From: Alphaproteobacteria bacterium
GTDB lineage: Bacteria; Pseudomonadota; Alphaproteobacteria; Micropepsales; Micropepsaceae
Direction: 5' to 3'
Assembly: GCA_021325375.1 (NCBI GenBank)
Contig: JAJPHG010000013.1
Span: 62,001-126,000, forward strand
Length of the DNA stretch: 64,000 nt
This document shows positions 34,650 to 44,318 of the stretch, one piece after another. The notes under the pieces are model-generated. The model made no database searches. It saw only the letters and a program-made list of their open reading frames with translations, and had not been told where the DNA came from. Made by a program: the position numbers and the translations under genes. Each line of letters opens with the position of its first letter. Within the stretch, counting starts at the first letter, position 1.

Positions 34650-35635
34650 GGCGTCCGCAAGAACCCGCGCCACTGGCTGTCGAAATAGGAACCTGCGGTG
34701 TTGCCGCTTGCGTCGATCGCGGTAACGAAGGTGCTGGTCGAGCCCGCCGGATCGAACACCGTGATCGCGCCGTCGAGCGCGCGTGTGAAGCCATGCGTGT
34801 GGCCGGCGCCATCGTAGTAGAGCCCACAGACGACGCCATGTGCGTTGATGCCGAATATGAACGTTCCCGTCGACCCTTGAGGATCGAACGTCTCGAGAGC
34901 CCCGTCCGGCTTGCGCAGGAAGCCATGCTCCTGGAAAGCCGCATCGCCGAAATTGCCCGCGACGAACCCCATTTTGTTCATCGCCGCCGGCCGCGTGCCC
35001 TCCACGCCCCCCGGCGCGTCGAAGATCGTGAACGTGCCGTCGAGCGCGCGCAGGAAGGCATGCTGAGCCTTGCCGGCGTCGCTATAGGTGCCGATGACGA
35101 CGCCTTTGGGGTTTATCGCCGTGACTTCGGTATCGAGCGAGCCTGGGGGATCGAAGGTTTCGACGTGCCCCTGAGTCCGGCGCAGATAACCGTGAGTGAC
35201 CTTTTTGACATCGCTATAGCTCCCCGCTACGCGCCCTGCGGCATCCGGGCCCGCCACGTTGCCCAACACCCCGGCGACGTCGAAAATCTCAAAGGTGCCG
35301 TCGGGCGCGAGCAGGAAGGCATGGCCGACCAGGCCTTTCCCGCGCGCGAAAGTCCCGGCCATCCACCCGGAATCGTTGATGCCTTGGATTTCGGTTCCAA
35401 CCGAGCCGGGCGGATCGATCGGCGTGATCGTCCCGTCGGCGGCCCGGGCGAAGCCGTGATCCACGAAAGCCCCGTCCTCGTAATAGCCCGCAACCACACC
35501 GCTCGCGTTCATGGCCCGAGGGAATGTCGCAATCGAATCTCCGGGATCGAAGAGCGTGTAGCCGTCCGCGGATGCCGGGCCGCTCAGGATGCAAAGGATC
35601 GCGGCGACGGAAACCGTCAAAGGCCGGTACCGCAT
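34646..35635 (-). CDS. Exported HAF-repeat protein
   Basis: A 329-residue secreted protein. A signal peptide (VSVAAILCILSGPASA) is followed by about six tandem repeats of roughly 48 residues, each with a pattern like F-DPPGS-GT-INDSG-VAGTY-D--HGFLR--DG. This is the HAF (probable extracellular repeat) family, likely forming a beta-propeller. The role is unknown. In design it parallels the GloVer-repeat protein at 5671-7032, but its base composition matches the host. Confidence 0.8.
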   Translation of the reverse strand: MRYRPLTVSVAAILCILSGPASADGYTLFDPGDSIATFPRAMNASGVVAGYYEDGAFVDHGFARAADGTITPIDPPGSVGTEIQGINDSGWMAGTFARGKGLVGHAFLLAPDGTFEIFDVAGVLGNVAGPDAAGRVAGSYSDVKKVTHGYLRRTQGHVETFDPPGSLDTEVTAINPKGVVIGTYSDAGKAQHAFLRALDGTFTIFDAPGGVEGTRPAAMNKMGFVAGNFGDAAFQEHGFLRKPDGALETFDPQGSTGTFIFGINAHGVVCGLYYDGAGHTHGFTRALDGAITVFDPAGSTSTFVTAIDASGNTAGSYFDSQWRGFLRTP

Positions 35636-35647
35636 GGGAACCTCCCT

Positions 35648-36430
35648 TCAGATCGCCAATTCGCACCACACCGGTACGTGGTCGGACGGCTTGTCGCCGG
35701 CGCGCATCTGCTTGTCGATGCCTGCGGCCTTGAGCCGGTCCGCCGCCTGGGGCGACAGCATGATGTGGTCGATGCGGATGCCGTGATCCTTCTGCCAGGC
35801 GCCGGCCTGATAGTCCCAGAAGGAGTACTGATGCGTCTCGGCGTGGCAAGCGCGGAACGCGTCGGTGAAGCCGAGATATTCGAGCTTGCGCAGCGCCGCG
35901 CGCGACTCCGGCTGGTAGAGCGCGTCGCCGAGCCACGCTTTCGGGTTCCAGACGTCGTCCGGCGTCGGGATCACGTTGTAGTCGCCCATCAGCGCCGCCG
36001 GCTCCTCGAGCGCGAGCAGGCCGCGCGCGTGCACGGCGAGGCGCTCGAGCCAGGCGAGCTTGTAGGTGAACTTCTCGGTGCCGATCGGGTTGCCGTTCGG
36101 CGCATAGATCGAGGCGATGCGCACCGTGCCCTTGGTCCCGGGCACGACCGCCTCGATGTAGCGGGCGTGGTCGTCTTGGTCCGCCCCCTTGAGCCGCGGC
36201 GTCACGTCCTCGAGCGGGCGGCGCGACAGGATCGCGACGCCGTTATAGGTCTTCTGTCCGTGTACGGCGCAATTATAGCCGATCTCCTCGAACGCCTGGC
36301 GCGGAAAGGCGTCGTCGACGCATTTGATCTCCTGCAGCACGACGGCGTCGGGGACCGCCTCCTTCAGCCAGGCGAGCGCGGGCTCCAGCCGGACCTTGAT
36401 CGAGTTCACGTTCCACGTGGCGAGCTTCAT
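35648..36430 (-). CDS. xthA: Exodeoxyribonuclease III
   Basis: A 260-residue AP endonuclease/3'-5' exonuclease of base-excision repair. Hallmarks of the exonuclease-endonuclease-phosphatase fold are present: MKLATWNVNSI, LQEIKCVDD (metal-binding Glu), YAPNGNPIGTEKF, MGDYNVIPTPDDVW, HGIRIDHIMLS and the final SDHVPVW with catalytic Asp-His. Length is normal. It lies 12 bp beyond the start of the HAF-repeat gene on the same strand. Confidence 0.95.
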   Translation of the reverse strand: MKLATWNVNSIKVRLEPALAWLKEAVPDAVVLQEIKCVDDAFPRQAFEEIGYNCAVHGQKTYNGVAILSRRPLEDVTPRLKGADQDDHARYIEAVVPGTKGTVRIASIYAPNGNPIGTEKFTYKLAWLERLAVHARGLLALEEPAALMGDYNVIPTPDDVWNPKAWLGDALYQPESRAALRKLEYLGFTDAFRACHAETHQYSFWDYQAGAWQKDHGIRIDHIMLSPQAADRLKAAGIDKQMRAGDKPSDHVPVWCELAI

Positions 36431-36516
36431 GGCCGTCTTATACGCCAGATTCGAGGCGGGCGAAGCTCGGATTCGCGCGATGGAAGCGTGGGCGCCGATG
36501 TGCTAGGGGAGCGTTC

Positions 36517-36936
36517 ATGCCTTCCGCACCCTCCATCGAGGTCCAGCCGCTCATCGCCGTGCGTGACGTCCGCGCGAGCAGCCGCTGGTATGCGCAGCTC
36601 CTCGGAGCGGACCGTCTTCCCGAGCATGAGCACCGCGATCTGTACGACCGGCTCACGTCGTCCGGCCGCATGATCCTCCAGCTTCACGCCTGGGACGCGG
36701 AGGACCATCCCAACCTCGTCGACGCGAACGCGGCGCCGAACGGGCATGGCGTGTTGCTCTGGTTCCAGCTCGCCGATTTCGATTCCGCCGTCGCGCGCGC
36801 GGAGAAACTCGGCGCCGAGATCGTCCTGGCTCCGCATGTCAATCCGGCGCCGCAACATCGCGAGATGTGGCTGCGCGATCCCGACGGCTATGTGGTGGTC
36901 ATCGCCAGCCCCGATGGCGAGGCTGGAGGAAGTTGA
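36517..36936 (+). CDS. VOC/glyoxalase family protein
   Basis: A 139-residue vicinal-oxygen-chelate fold protein with two beta-alpha-beta-beta-beta modules. It starts IEVQPLIAVRDVRASSRWYAQLLG and ends EMWLRDPDGYVVVIASPDG, which carries the final metal-ligand Glu region in variant form. The substrate is unknown (lyase, dioxygenase or antibiotic-binding members exist). GGGGAG precedes the ATG at a suitable distance. It is coupled to the next gene by a TGATG overlap. Confidence 0.85.
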   Translation: MPSAPSIEVQPLIAVRDVRASSRWYAQLLGADRLPEHEHRDLYDRLTSSGRMILQLHAWDAEDHPNLVDANAAPNGHGVLLWFQLADFDSAVARAEKLGAEIVLAPHVNPAPQHREMWLRDPDGYVVVIASPDGEAGGS

Positions 36937-37688
36937 TGCCGTTCGCGATCATGCTGATGCCCGCCGATCTGGATGCGCCCTTGCCGCACTATAAGACGGC
37001 GATCGAAAGAGCCGTGCACGCAAACGGCGGGGAGCTTGCCCCGCATGGCGTTGTGCGATTGGCGGATGGCGGGCAGTTCGTATTCAAGAACGACTATTTT
37101 TGGCCCAAGCGCCTTACGTCCGGCGTTTGCCGCGTCATATTCGATACCGCGCTGCACACCGACACCTATGTAACCACCGGCGGCTCTGACGTGGCGCCTT
37201 TAAAGGTCAAAGGATCCACGCTCGATATCCCGTCCGAATTGGGACCGGCCGTCGTGGCCGCCAGTCCCGATGTTCTCTGCGCCAAGCTGCGAGGCCGCCT
37301 CGCTCGCTGGATCAAAGAGATGGGACAGCTGAGGCGCGAGGGCGTGATCGATGCCGACGATCAGCCCCTGGAACCACCCGCCGATCCTGGCACAGAACCG
37401 CGCTTGCATGGCCGTCCCTCGGGCACGGCCGCCAAATGCGAAGCTTCCGAGCGCGAGGAAACCTCAAAACTCGGATGGAAATTCGTGCGCAGCATCGTCA
37501 CGCGGAATGCGCAATGGGGCGTTGTCTGGCGCGCGGACATCGCGCCTGAGAGCGACCCCGCCACCTGGTTTCGCGAATCCTGCTGGCGGGTGCGAGGCAC
37601 TCGCGGCGAAAGCGGGATCAGCACGTCAAGCCGCCCTCTAATGATGTTCGACAAGACCCAAAGCATCATCCCCCTGCCGGCGGAATAG
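36936..37688 (+). CDS. Hypothetical protein coupled to VOC gene
   Basis: A 250-residue soluble protein without signal or membrane segments. No recognised domain is visible. The middle (residues about 130-185) is low-complexity, rich in Pro, Glu, Arg and Gly. The ATG at 36936 overlaps the stop of the VOC gene (TGATG), which supports its being a real gene. Function unknown. Confidence 0.6.
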   Translation: MPFAIMLMPADLDAPLPHYKTAIERAVHANGGELAPHGVVRLADGGQFVFKNDYFWPKRLTSGVCRVIFDTALHTDTYVTTGGSDVAPLKVKGSTLDIPSELGPAVVAASPDVLCAKLRGRLARWIKEMGQLRREGVIDADDQPLEPPADPGTEPRLHGRPSGTAAKCEASEREETSKLGWKFVRSIVTRNAQWGVVWRADIAPESDPATWFRESCWRVRGTRGESGISTSSRPLMMFDKTQSIIPLPAE

Positions 37689-37749
37689 AGCACGCGCTGT
37701 AAAACGATGGTGAGCGCTGCTACGCTGATGCAAATTCGGTGAGCGCGTT

Positions 37750-37953
37750 ATGCTAGACCACATCGCGTTTCGCGTCGCCCCCGACACGATCCCGTCAATT
37801 CTCGAGAAGCTGAAGTCGAAGGGATGCGAGTTCATTTTGTCCGAAACGGGCACATCCCTCTACTTCTTCGACTTCGACAACCATGTCTTTGAGCTCGATA
37901 GCTCCGGTCAGCAGCAGGAGCTGGACGGACTGGCCGCGTCGTCAGGCGGTTAA
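37750..37953 (+). CDS. Single-module VOC-like protein, possibly a gene fragment
   Basis: A 67-residue frame that closely follows one VOC half-module: LDHIAFRV at the first strand and YFFDFDNHVFEL at the metal-ligand strand. A normal VOC monomer has two such modules. The first is missing, and the 60 bases upstream do not encode it. Either this is a remnant of a fosfomycin-resistance/glyoxalase-type gene, or a small protein that completes the fold by dimerising. No clear ribosome site is visible. Confidence 0.55.
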   Translation: MLDHIAFRVAPDTIPSILEKLKSKGCEFILSETGTSLYFFDFDNHVFELDSSGQQQELDGLAASSGG

Positions 37954-38007
37954 GCCTCTGATTGTTGGCTTGCCGAGCCGTAGCTTCCGCGGAGCGGAAG
38001 CGAAGGC

Positions 38008-38085
38008 TGGTCGGAGCGGCGGGATTTGAACCCACGACCCCCAGTCCCCCAGACTGGTGCGCTAACCAGGCTGCGCCACGCTCCG
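38008..38085 (-). tRNA. tRNA-Pro (anticodon GGG)
   Basis: On the minus strand the sequence folds as a tRNA with acceptor stem CGGAGCG / CGCTCCG, a GGTTCAAATCC T-loop and an anticodon stem CCAGT / ACTGG holding loop CTGGGGG, anticodon GGG. The CCA end is encoded (TGG at 38008-38010 on the plus strand). The 78-nt length is normal. Confidence 0.96.
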
Positions 38086-38245
38086 TACCGTTCGCCACCG
38101 GCCGAGGCCGCCGGGTAGGGTTCCCGGTTCGCGAAGGGCGCGGACTATATGCGCCCGCCGGCGCTTGCGCAAATGGGAATTGGCGGCATTTTGGCTTTCC
38201 GGGTTCTGGGATATGGTTCCCTCGCACTCATCCAAGGGGGAACAG

Positions 38246-38815
38246 ATGAACCGGACACTATCCATCCTCGCGGCGCTGTCGTTCGCGGCGCCCGCGCTCG
38301 CCGCCTCGCCCATGGCGATGTCCGCCAAGCCGGCGCAGTCCGCCGCCGACAAGTCCGCGATCATAAGCGCGATGAGCGCGGGACCGGCGGCGGTCGGGCG
38401 CAATGCGACGATCGTGGTGCCGGATGCGTCGGGCAAGATGCGGGTGCTGCGCAACGGCACGAACGGCTTCACCTGCATGCCCGACGATCCCTCGTCGCCG
38501 GGCGCCGATCCGATGTGCGCCGACAAGGCCGGGATGGACTGGCTCGATGCCTACATCGCGCACAAGCTGCCGGCGAAGGGCAAGGTGGGCTTGATCTACA
38601 TGCTCGCGGGCGGCAGCGACGCCAGCAACACCGATCCCTACGCGTCCAAACCCGCGAACGGGCATTGGATCGCCACCGGCCCGCACGTGATGGTCGTCGG
38701 CGCCGACGCCGCGTTCTACGCCGCCTATCCGTCGGGCGCGAACCCCGACACGTCCGTTCCTTACGTGATGTGGGCGGGCACGCCGTATCAGCACCTGATG
38801 TCGCCGGTGAAGTAG
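38246..38815 (+). CDS. Exported hypothetical protein
   Basis: A 189-residue protein with a signal peptide (LSILAALSFAAPALAA). The mature domain carries conserved-looking segments GRNATIVVPDASGKMRVLRNGTNGFTCMPDD and HVMVVGADAAFYAAYPSG, seen in alphaproteobacterial periplasmic proteins of unknown function. A purine-rich AAGGGGG precedes the ATG at 38246. It converges on the RDD gene. Confidence 0.7.
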   Translation: MNRTLSILAALSFAAPALAASPMAMSAKPAQSAADKSAIISAMSAGPAAVGRNATIVVPDASGKMRVLRNGTNGFTCMPDDPSSPGADPMCADKAGMDWLDAYIAHKLPAKGKVGLIYMLAGGSDASNTDPYASKPANGHWIATGPHVMVVGADAAFYAAYPSGANPDTSVPYVMWAGTPYQHLMSPVK

Positions 38816-38823
38816 GGCGCTCT

Positions 38824-39693
38824 TTAAGGCTTGTCGTACTTGTCCCTTCGGCGGCGGCCGAAGAGCAGGCGCGACTCCAGATGCAGACGCAGCGCCTTGT
38901 AGTAGGCCTGCAGGAACTCGAGCGGGCTTCCGAAAGGCCGCGCGCCGGTCTTGTACTGGATGCGCTCGGCCACCGCCTTCATCGTCGCGGGATCGCGGCG
39001 GCGCAGCACGTCCTCGAGCACGGTGAGCTCCTTCACGCCATAGGCGTCGAGCGCCTCGGCGCTGAACAGGCCTTCGGTCTCGACCTCGTCGCCGGCGAGA
39101 TCGATGTCGAGGAGGCGCCTGGGCGCGCGTACGACCCAGGTGCCGCCGACCAGATCGCCGACGCGCAGCCTGTCCTTGTTGAAGAGCGGGAACAGCACGA
39201 ACACGCCGCACCAGATCAGCGCCATCAGATAGGCCAGCCCGTCTTCGCTGAAGCCGATGGCGAAGACCAGGGTGATCGGCACGAACAGCTCGACCTCGCG
39301 CATCACGTTGCGCAGGAAGATCGCCTCGGCGGTGAGCCGGCCGCCGTCGCGCATCGCCACGCGAAGCCCCAGCGCGCGCTTGCCGGGCGTCGCGGCGCGC
39401 GGCGTCAGCTCGAAGGCGGTGAAGTAGAAATTGCGCAGGAAAAAAGCGACGAGCATCCAGACGACGCCGATCAGCTCACCGACGCCGAAATTCAGCACCG
39501 CGCCCATGATCGCCAGCGCGATCGTGGCGCCGATCAGGACGCCCAGGATGATCACCAGGTCGAGCAGCAGCGCCGCCGCGCGCTCGCCGGCTTCCGCCAG
39601 CACGATGCGCAGATCTATGCCCTCGGGCGTCACGAGCTCGCGCGTGCGCGCTTGCGGGGGCGTGTATGCGGGCGGCTGCGTCGCGGCGTTCAT
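38824..39693 (-). CDS. RDD family membrane protein
   Basis: A 289-residue membrane protein with an RDD domain: an N-terminal cytosolic stretch, then LRIVLAEAGERAAALLLDLVIILGV with the Arg-Asp pattern, further hydrophobic segments and GKRALGLRV. A long cytosolic C-terminus ends in a basic cluster. RDD proteins may act in ion or solute transport. The ATG at 39693 overlaps the SpoIIM-like gene's stop by 4 bp (ATGA). It is the last gene of the MoxR-type operon. Confidence 0.87.
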   Translation of the reverse strand: MNAATQPPAYTPPQARTRELVTPEGIDLRIVLAEAGERAAALLLDLVIILGVLIGATIALAIMGAVLNFGVGELIGVVWMLVAFFLRNFYFTAFELTPRAATPGKRALGLRVAMRDGGRLTAEAIFLRNVMREVELFVPITLVFAIGFSEDGLAYLMALIWCGVFVLFPLFNKDRLRVGDLVGGTWVVRAPRRLLDIDLAGDEVETEGLFSAEALDAYGVKELTVLEDVLRRRDPATMKAVAERIQYKTGARPFGSPLEFLQAYYKALRLHLESRLLFGRRRRDKYDKP

Positions 39694-40676
39694 CGCTCGC
39701 CCCGCGGCAGGTAGAAATAGGTGCACCACAGCATCAGCATCGCCGTGCCGACGGCGTAGCGGACCAGCGTGCTCTGGACGAGCTGGCGGCCATAGCCCTC
39801 GAGAAGGCCGGCGACCGCCAGCATCACCACGACCCCAGCCATCACGACCGCCGCCTTTCGCCCGGCGGCGGCGAGCGCGTCCATGCGGCTGAGCTCGCCG
39901 GGAAAGGCGAGCCCCCAGCCGATATGGAAGCCTGCGGCGCCGGCGAGCGTGACCGCGAAGATCTCCGTCGTGCCGTGGATGAAGAGCCAGCCGCCGAGCT
40001 CGATGCCGAGACCCTGCTGCCCGAAGAGTGCAAGGAAGGCGCCGAGGACGAGCCCGTTATAGATCATCATGAACGCCGACGGCAGGCAGCACGCGAAGCC
40101 GAGCGCGAAGGAGAGCAGCGCGATGCGCGCGTTGTGGGTGAAGAGGAAAGTCGCAAGCACGCTCAACCCGTCGACGTGCTGGGGGCCGTGCAGCGTGTCG
40201 TAAAGCTGCTTGTAGGAGGCGCCGGGATCGCGTCCTTGTGCGTAGTCTTCCGACACGAAGGCGGAGAACCATTGCGGCGAGCGCCGCACGAGCACGTAAG
40301 CCACAACCGTGCCGAGCAGGTTCATCGCGCCCGACACAAGCGTCTCGCGCCACAGGCTGCGCACCGCTTCCGACCAGTCGCGCACGAAGAAGCGCGCCAC
40401 GCGCTCGGTCAGGGTCGTGCGCGCGCCATAGACGCAGAAATAGGCCCGCGCCGACAGGCTCTCCAGATAGTCCACCAGGCTCTTGTCGAGCGAGATCGCG
40501 CGCGCCATCGACAGCGAGGTGAGGGTGGCACGGTAGAGCACCGGGATCGCGATCACCTCGTCGTCGCTGAGCGAGGCGCGCTGGCCTTTCTCGAAGCGGT
40601 CGAGGAGGTTTTCCAGCCGCCGCCAATCGGCTTCGCGCTCGGTGCGGAAGCGGCGGCTCTTGAGGGTGACCGTCAT
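39690..40676 (-). CDS. SpoIIM/DUF95 family membrane protein
   Basis: A 328-residue protein with a charged cytosolic N-terminus (TLKSRRFRTEREADWRRLENLLDRFEKG) and about five membrane segments. The stage II sporulation protein M-like core includes FLFTHNARIALLSFALGFACCLPS and YNGLVLGAFLALF. In non-sporulating bacteria this family is a standard part of MoxR operons. It is coupled to the RDD gene. The ATG at 40676 is 7 bp beyond the DUF58 stop. Confidence 0.88.
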   Translation of the reverse strand: MTVTLKSRRFRTEREADWRRLENLLDRFEKGQRASLSDDEVIAIPVLYRATLTSLSMARAISLDKSLVDYLESLSARAYFCVYGARTTLTERVARFFVRDWSEAVRSLWRETLVSGAMNLLGTVVAYVLVRRSPQWFSAFVSEDYAQGRDPGASYKQLYDTLHGPQHVDGLSVLATFLFTHNARIALLSFALGFACCLPSAFMMIYNGLVLGAFLALFGQQGLGIELGGWLFIHGTTEIFAVTLAGAAGFHIGWGLAFPGELSRMDALAAAGRKAAVVMAGVVVMLAVAGLLEGYGRQLVQSTLVRYAVGTAMLMLWCTYFYLPRGER

Positions 40677-40683
40677 CGCGCCC

Positions 40684-41991
40684 TCACAGCCGGTCGAGCC
40701 GCTTGGCGGCGAGGTATGAATCGATGAGGCCCAGGCCGATCTGCTGCAGCGGCACGTCGATGACATGGACGCCCAGGCGCCTGAGCTTCGCCGTCACGAT
40801 CTCGCGCTCGCGCAGGAGCGTGTCGGCCACGACCGCGCGCGAGACGTCTTCCGCCGTCTCCGGTTTGGCGCGGGCGAGCTCTTCCAGCTCGACGTCGCGG
40901 AACAGGACGAACAGCACCAGGTGGCGTTGCAGCAGGCGGCCGACATTGTCCAGCATCAGCTCGGCGCTGGTCGTGTCGACGAAATCGGTGAAGACGACGA
41001 CGATGGAGCGGTGCTCGAGATCGGCCGCCAGCTGCGTCAGGCCGAGCGTGAAATTCGTCTCGGCGGTCGAATAGTCGAGCCGGGCCGCCTGCCGTTGGAG
41101 CTGCTCGAACGCGGCCGGGCCCGCGACGGTGCCGCTGCGCAGGCGCGGCTTCTCGTCGAAGGCGAAGAGGCCGACGCGGTCGCCGATCTTCAGGCCGACA
41201 TAGGCGAGCAGCAGGATCGCCTGCAGCGCGCGGTCGAGGCGCGGCTGGCCGGCGACCGGCTCGCTCATCAGCCGCCCGGTGTCGAGCGCCATCACGATGT
41301 GCTGGTTCTGCTCGGCCTGGAACTCCTTGGCCAGCAGCGTGCCGTGGCGGGCCGACTGCTTCCAGTCGATGGTGCGGCGGTCCATGCCGGACTGGAAGCT
41401 GCGCAGCGCGTGGAATTCCCAGCCCTCGGCGGCGTTGAGCTGCATGTGCGCGCCCATCGTCGCATCGCGACGGAACAGGCGCGTGGCCTCGTCCTTGACG
41501 TCCTGGATGTTGGGCACGATGGGGATCGCGCGGTCGAGCTTCTCGCTACGCTGGGTCCAGGCGAGCCCGAGCGGTCCCTGCCAGCGCGCCCACAGCCGCT
41601 CGAACCGGCCTTCGCCGCGGCGCTGCACCTCGAGCGCGAATTTCGCGACGCCCTTGTTCGCGGTCACCGCCACGTTCTGGCGATGGGGCGAGATGCTGAG
41701 GCGCGGCCCGATGTCGAGCGCGACCTCGATATCCTTCGGCACGCCGCCGCCGTTGAAGCGGAACAGGAAGGACGCGTTGCCCGTCTGTCCGACCGCCATG
41801 CCGTTGGGGAGCGAGGGCTCGATCGTCAGCCCCCGGCCCGTGAACAAAGCATCCAGCAGCATCAAGCCGCCGACGAACACGATCCACGCAGCCCCGACCA
41901 GCCACAGCTTCGGCGCCATGACCGCAAGCAGCAGCGCCACGGGTATCCCCAGCGCCGCCAGCATCACGGTCCGGCCGGTCGGGTAGATCAT
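40684..41991 (-). CDS. DUF58 domain protein of MoxR operon
   Basis: A 435-residue protein with two N-terminal membrane helices and a cytosolic von Willebrand A-like DUF58 domain. Visible motifs are HALRSFQSGMDRRTIDWKQSARHGTLLAKEF, the MALDTGRLM metal-site Asp (a divergent MIDAS) and VVVFTDFVDTTSAELM. It probably works with the MoxR ATPase to modify or assemble a partner protein complex. An R3 palindromic repeat of 94 bp lies between it and moxR. Confidence 0.9.
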   Translation of the reverse strand: MIYPTGRTVMLAALGIPVALLLAVMAPKLWLVGAAWIVFVGGLMLLDALFTGRGLTIEPSLPNGMAVGQTGNASFLFRFNGGGVPKDIEVALDIGPRLSISPHRQNVAVTANKGVAKFALEVQRRGEGRFERLWARWQGPLGLAWTQRSEKLDRAIPIVPNIQDVKDEATRLFRRDATMGAHMQLNAAEGWEFHALRSFQSGMDRRTIDWKQSARHGTLLAKEFQAEQNQHIVMALDTGRLMSEPVAGQPRLDRALQAILLLAYVGLKIGDRVGLFAFDEKPRLRSGTVAGPAAFEQLQRQAARLDYSTAETNFTLGLTQLAADLEHRSIVVVFTDFVDTTSAELMLDNVGRLLQRHLVLFVLFRDVELEELARAKPETAEDVSRAVVADTLLREREIVTAKLRRLGVHVIDVPLQQIGLGLIDSYLAAKRLDRL

Positions 41992-42019
41992 CGTTATGCC
42001 GCTCTCTCAAAAACTAAAC

Positions 42020-42113
42020 TGTCATGGCCCGCGAATGCGGGCCACCCAGTTGGGTTCTGCAGGAATGATCGAGAAGACGTCACCTGGGCGGCCCGCATTC
42101 GCGGGCCGTGACA
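42020..42113. repeat. Palindromic repeat, family R3, copy a (inside MoxR operon)
   Basis: The element opens with TGTCA and closes with TGACA. It contains two 7-bp hairpins, GGCCCGC-GAAT-GCGGGCC and GGCCCGC-ATTC-GCGGGCC, around a central segment with CCCAG...CTGGG pairing. Copy b is at 62287-62386. It lies in the 148-bp gap between moxR and the DUF58 gene, the only large gap in the operon. Confidence 0.9.
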
Positions 42114-42139
42114 TTTGGGGGTTTGAAGAAAAGCTACCA

Positions 42140-43085
<946 letters not shown>

Positions 43086-43096
<11 letters not shown>

Positions 43097-44318
43097 GGAA
43101 CATCCCCTGTCTCCATTCGTAGAATCTGCGCGCCAGCGTGACGAGCGCGGCGCGGCTCGTGACCTGCTGCGTCTCCTGCATGAGCGCGGAATAGGAAAGC
43201 TGGTCCTGGCGCTCGAGGTCCTTGAACAGCGCCTCGCTGTCTTCCGCGTCGAGCGGGCGGCGTACGCCGAGCGCGCGCAAGGCCAGGTTCCGCGTCGTCT
43301 GCGCATAGCGCGCCGCCATGCGCGGCTCGCGATGCAGCATGCGGATCATGTCGGCGGCGTTGTTGACGAGCGCGGTCTTGCCGCGCGCGAAAGCGGCGAG
43401 CGGGACGGGCGGCGTGCCGAAGCGCACCGCGGCGTGGAAGCCCATCAGCAGCGCTGCGAAGATCGCGCACAGCGTGGCGCCCAGGAAGGGCGGGGCGAAG
43501 ATCTGGCGCAGCAGGCTCGGCGTCGTGCCCAATCCGTTCAGGGTCACGTCGAAATGCACGGGCGCGCTGCCGCTGCGCAGATTGCCGATCATCGACACCG
43601 CCAGCTCCGCCGTCGGCAGGTCGGCCACGCCGTGCGTGTTCATCAGATCGGGATCGGCGAGCACGTAGATGGGATAGTCCTTGAGCTTGACGAGCACCGC
43701 GCCGCCGCCGGCGCTGGAGATCAGCGGCAGCCAGTCGGGGCCCGAGATCGTCTGCAGCGAGTCCGCCTTTGCGAGGTTGTCCGGGAACGGGCCGAAGCTG
43801 CCTGCGGTCGCCACCAGCTGGGGCGCGGACACGCCTTTGAGCCGTGCGATCTTCGTCGTCGCGGAGAGCGGCTTCAGTATCCGCTCGATATCAACATGGC
43901 TGATCGTTGGTCCCTTCAGGACATGGCCGCTCACCTCCGGATCGCTGAGCGGATACCATTTGGGCAGGATGACGAGCCATTGCCGCGTGTCGCCGGGCGT
44001 CTTGACGAGATTGGCCAGCGCGTCGTCCCCGGCGTCGTCGGGCGGCGTGGCGACGGTCAGGCTGTTATGCGCCACGTCGCGCGGCGCCGGCCCACGGTCG
44101 ATCACGTTGTTGATGCCGTCGGCGTTGAGCAGGATACGCAGGCCCGCGAAGCCGATCGCCGAGCGCGAAAGCGCGTGCGTGTCGCTGTCGTTGTCGTCGC
44201 GGAATTCCGGCGCATAGGCCGAGAACACGAAGAAAGCCAGCAGCGAGAGCACGCTCACCGCCACAAGGCCGATAGCGACGCGCGGCGAGATGAGCGGGGC
44301 CTTGTTCTCCTCGCTCAT
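43086..44318 (-). CDS. DUF4350 domain protein of MoxR operon
   Basis: A 410-residue protein. An N-terminal membrane anchor ([22 protein letters not shown]) is followed by a periplasmic DUF4350 domain ([16 protein letters not shown]..., [20 protein letters not shown]), a second membrane helix near residue 265 and a cytosolic C-terminus. It is a usual member of MoxR-DUF58-DUF4129 operons. The ATG at 44318 (TGGAGG upstream) overlaps the DUF4129 stop as ATGA; an ATG five codons earlier is possible. Confidence 0.87.

Noticed and set aside
37983..38001. Hairpin GCTTCCGC-GGA-GCGGAAGC next to tRNA-Pro as a terminator
   Set aside because: It is a good stem but has no T-run on either strand, so termination is not supported.
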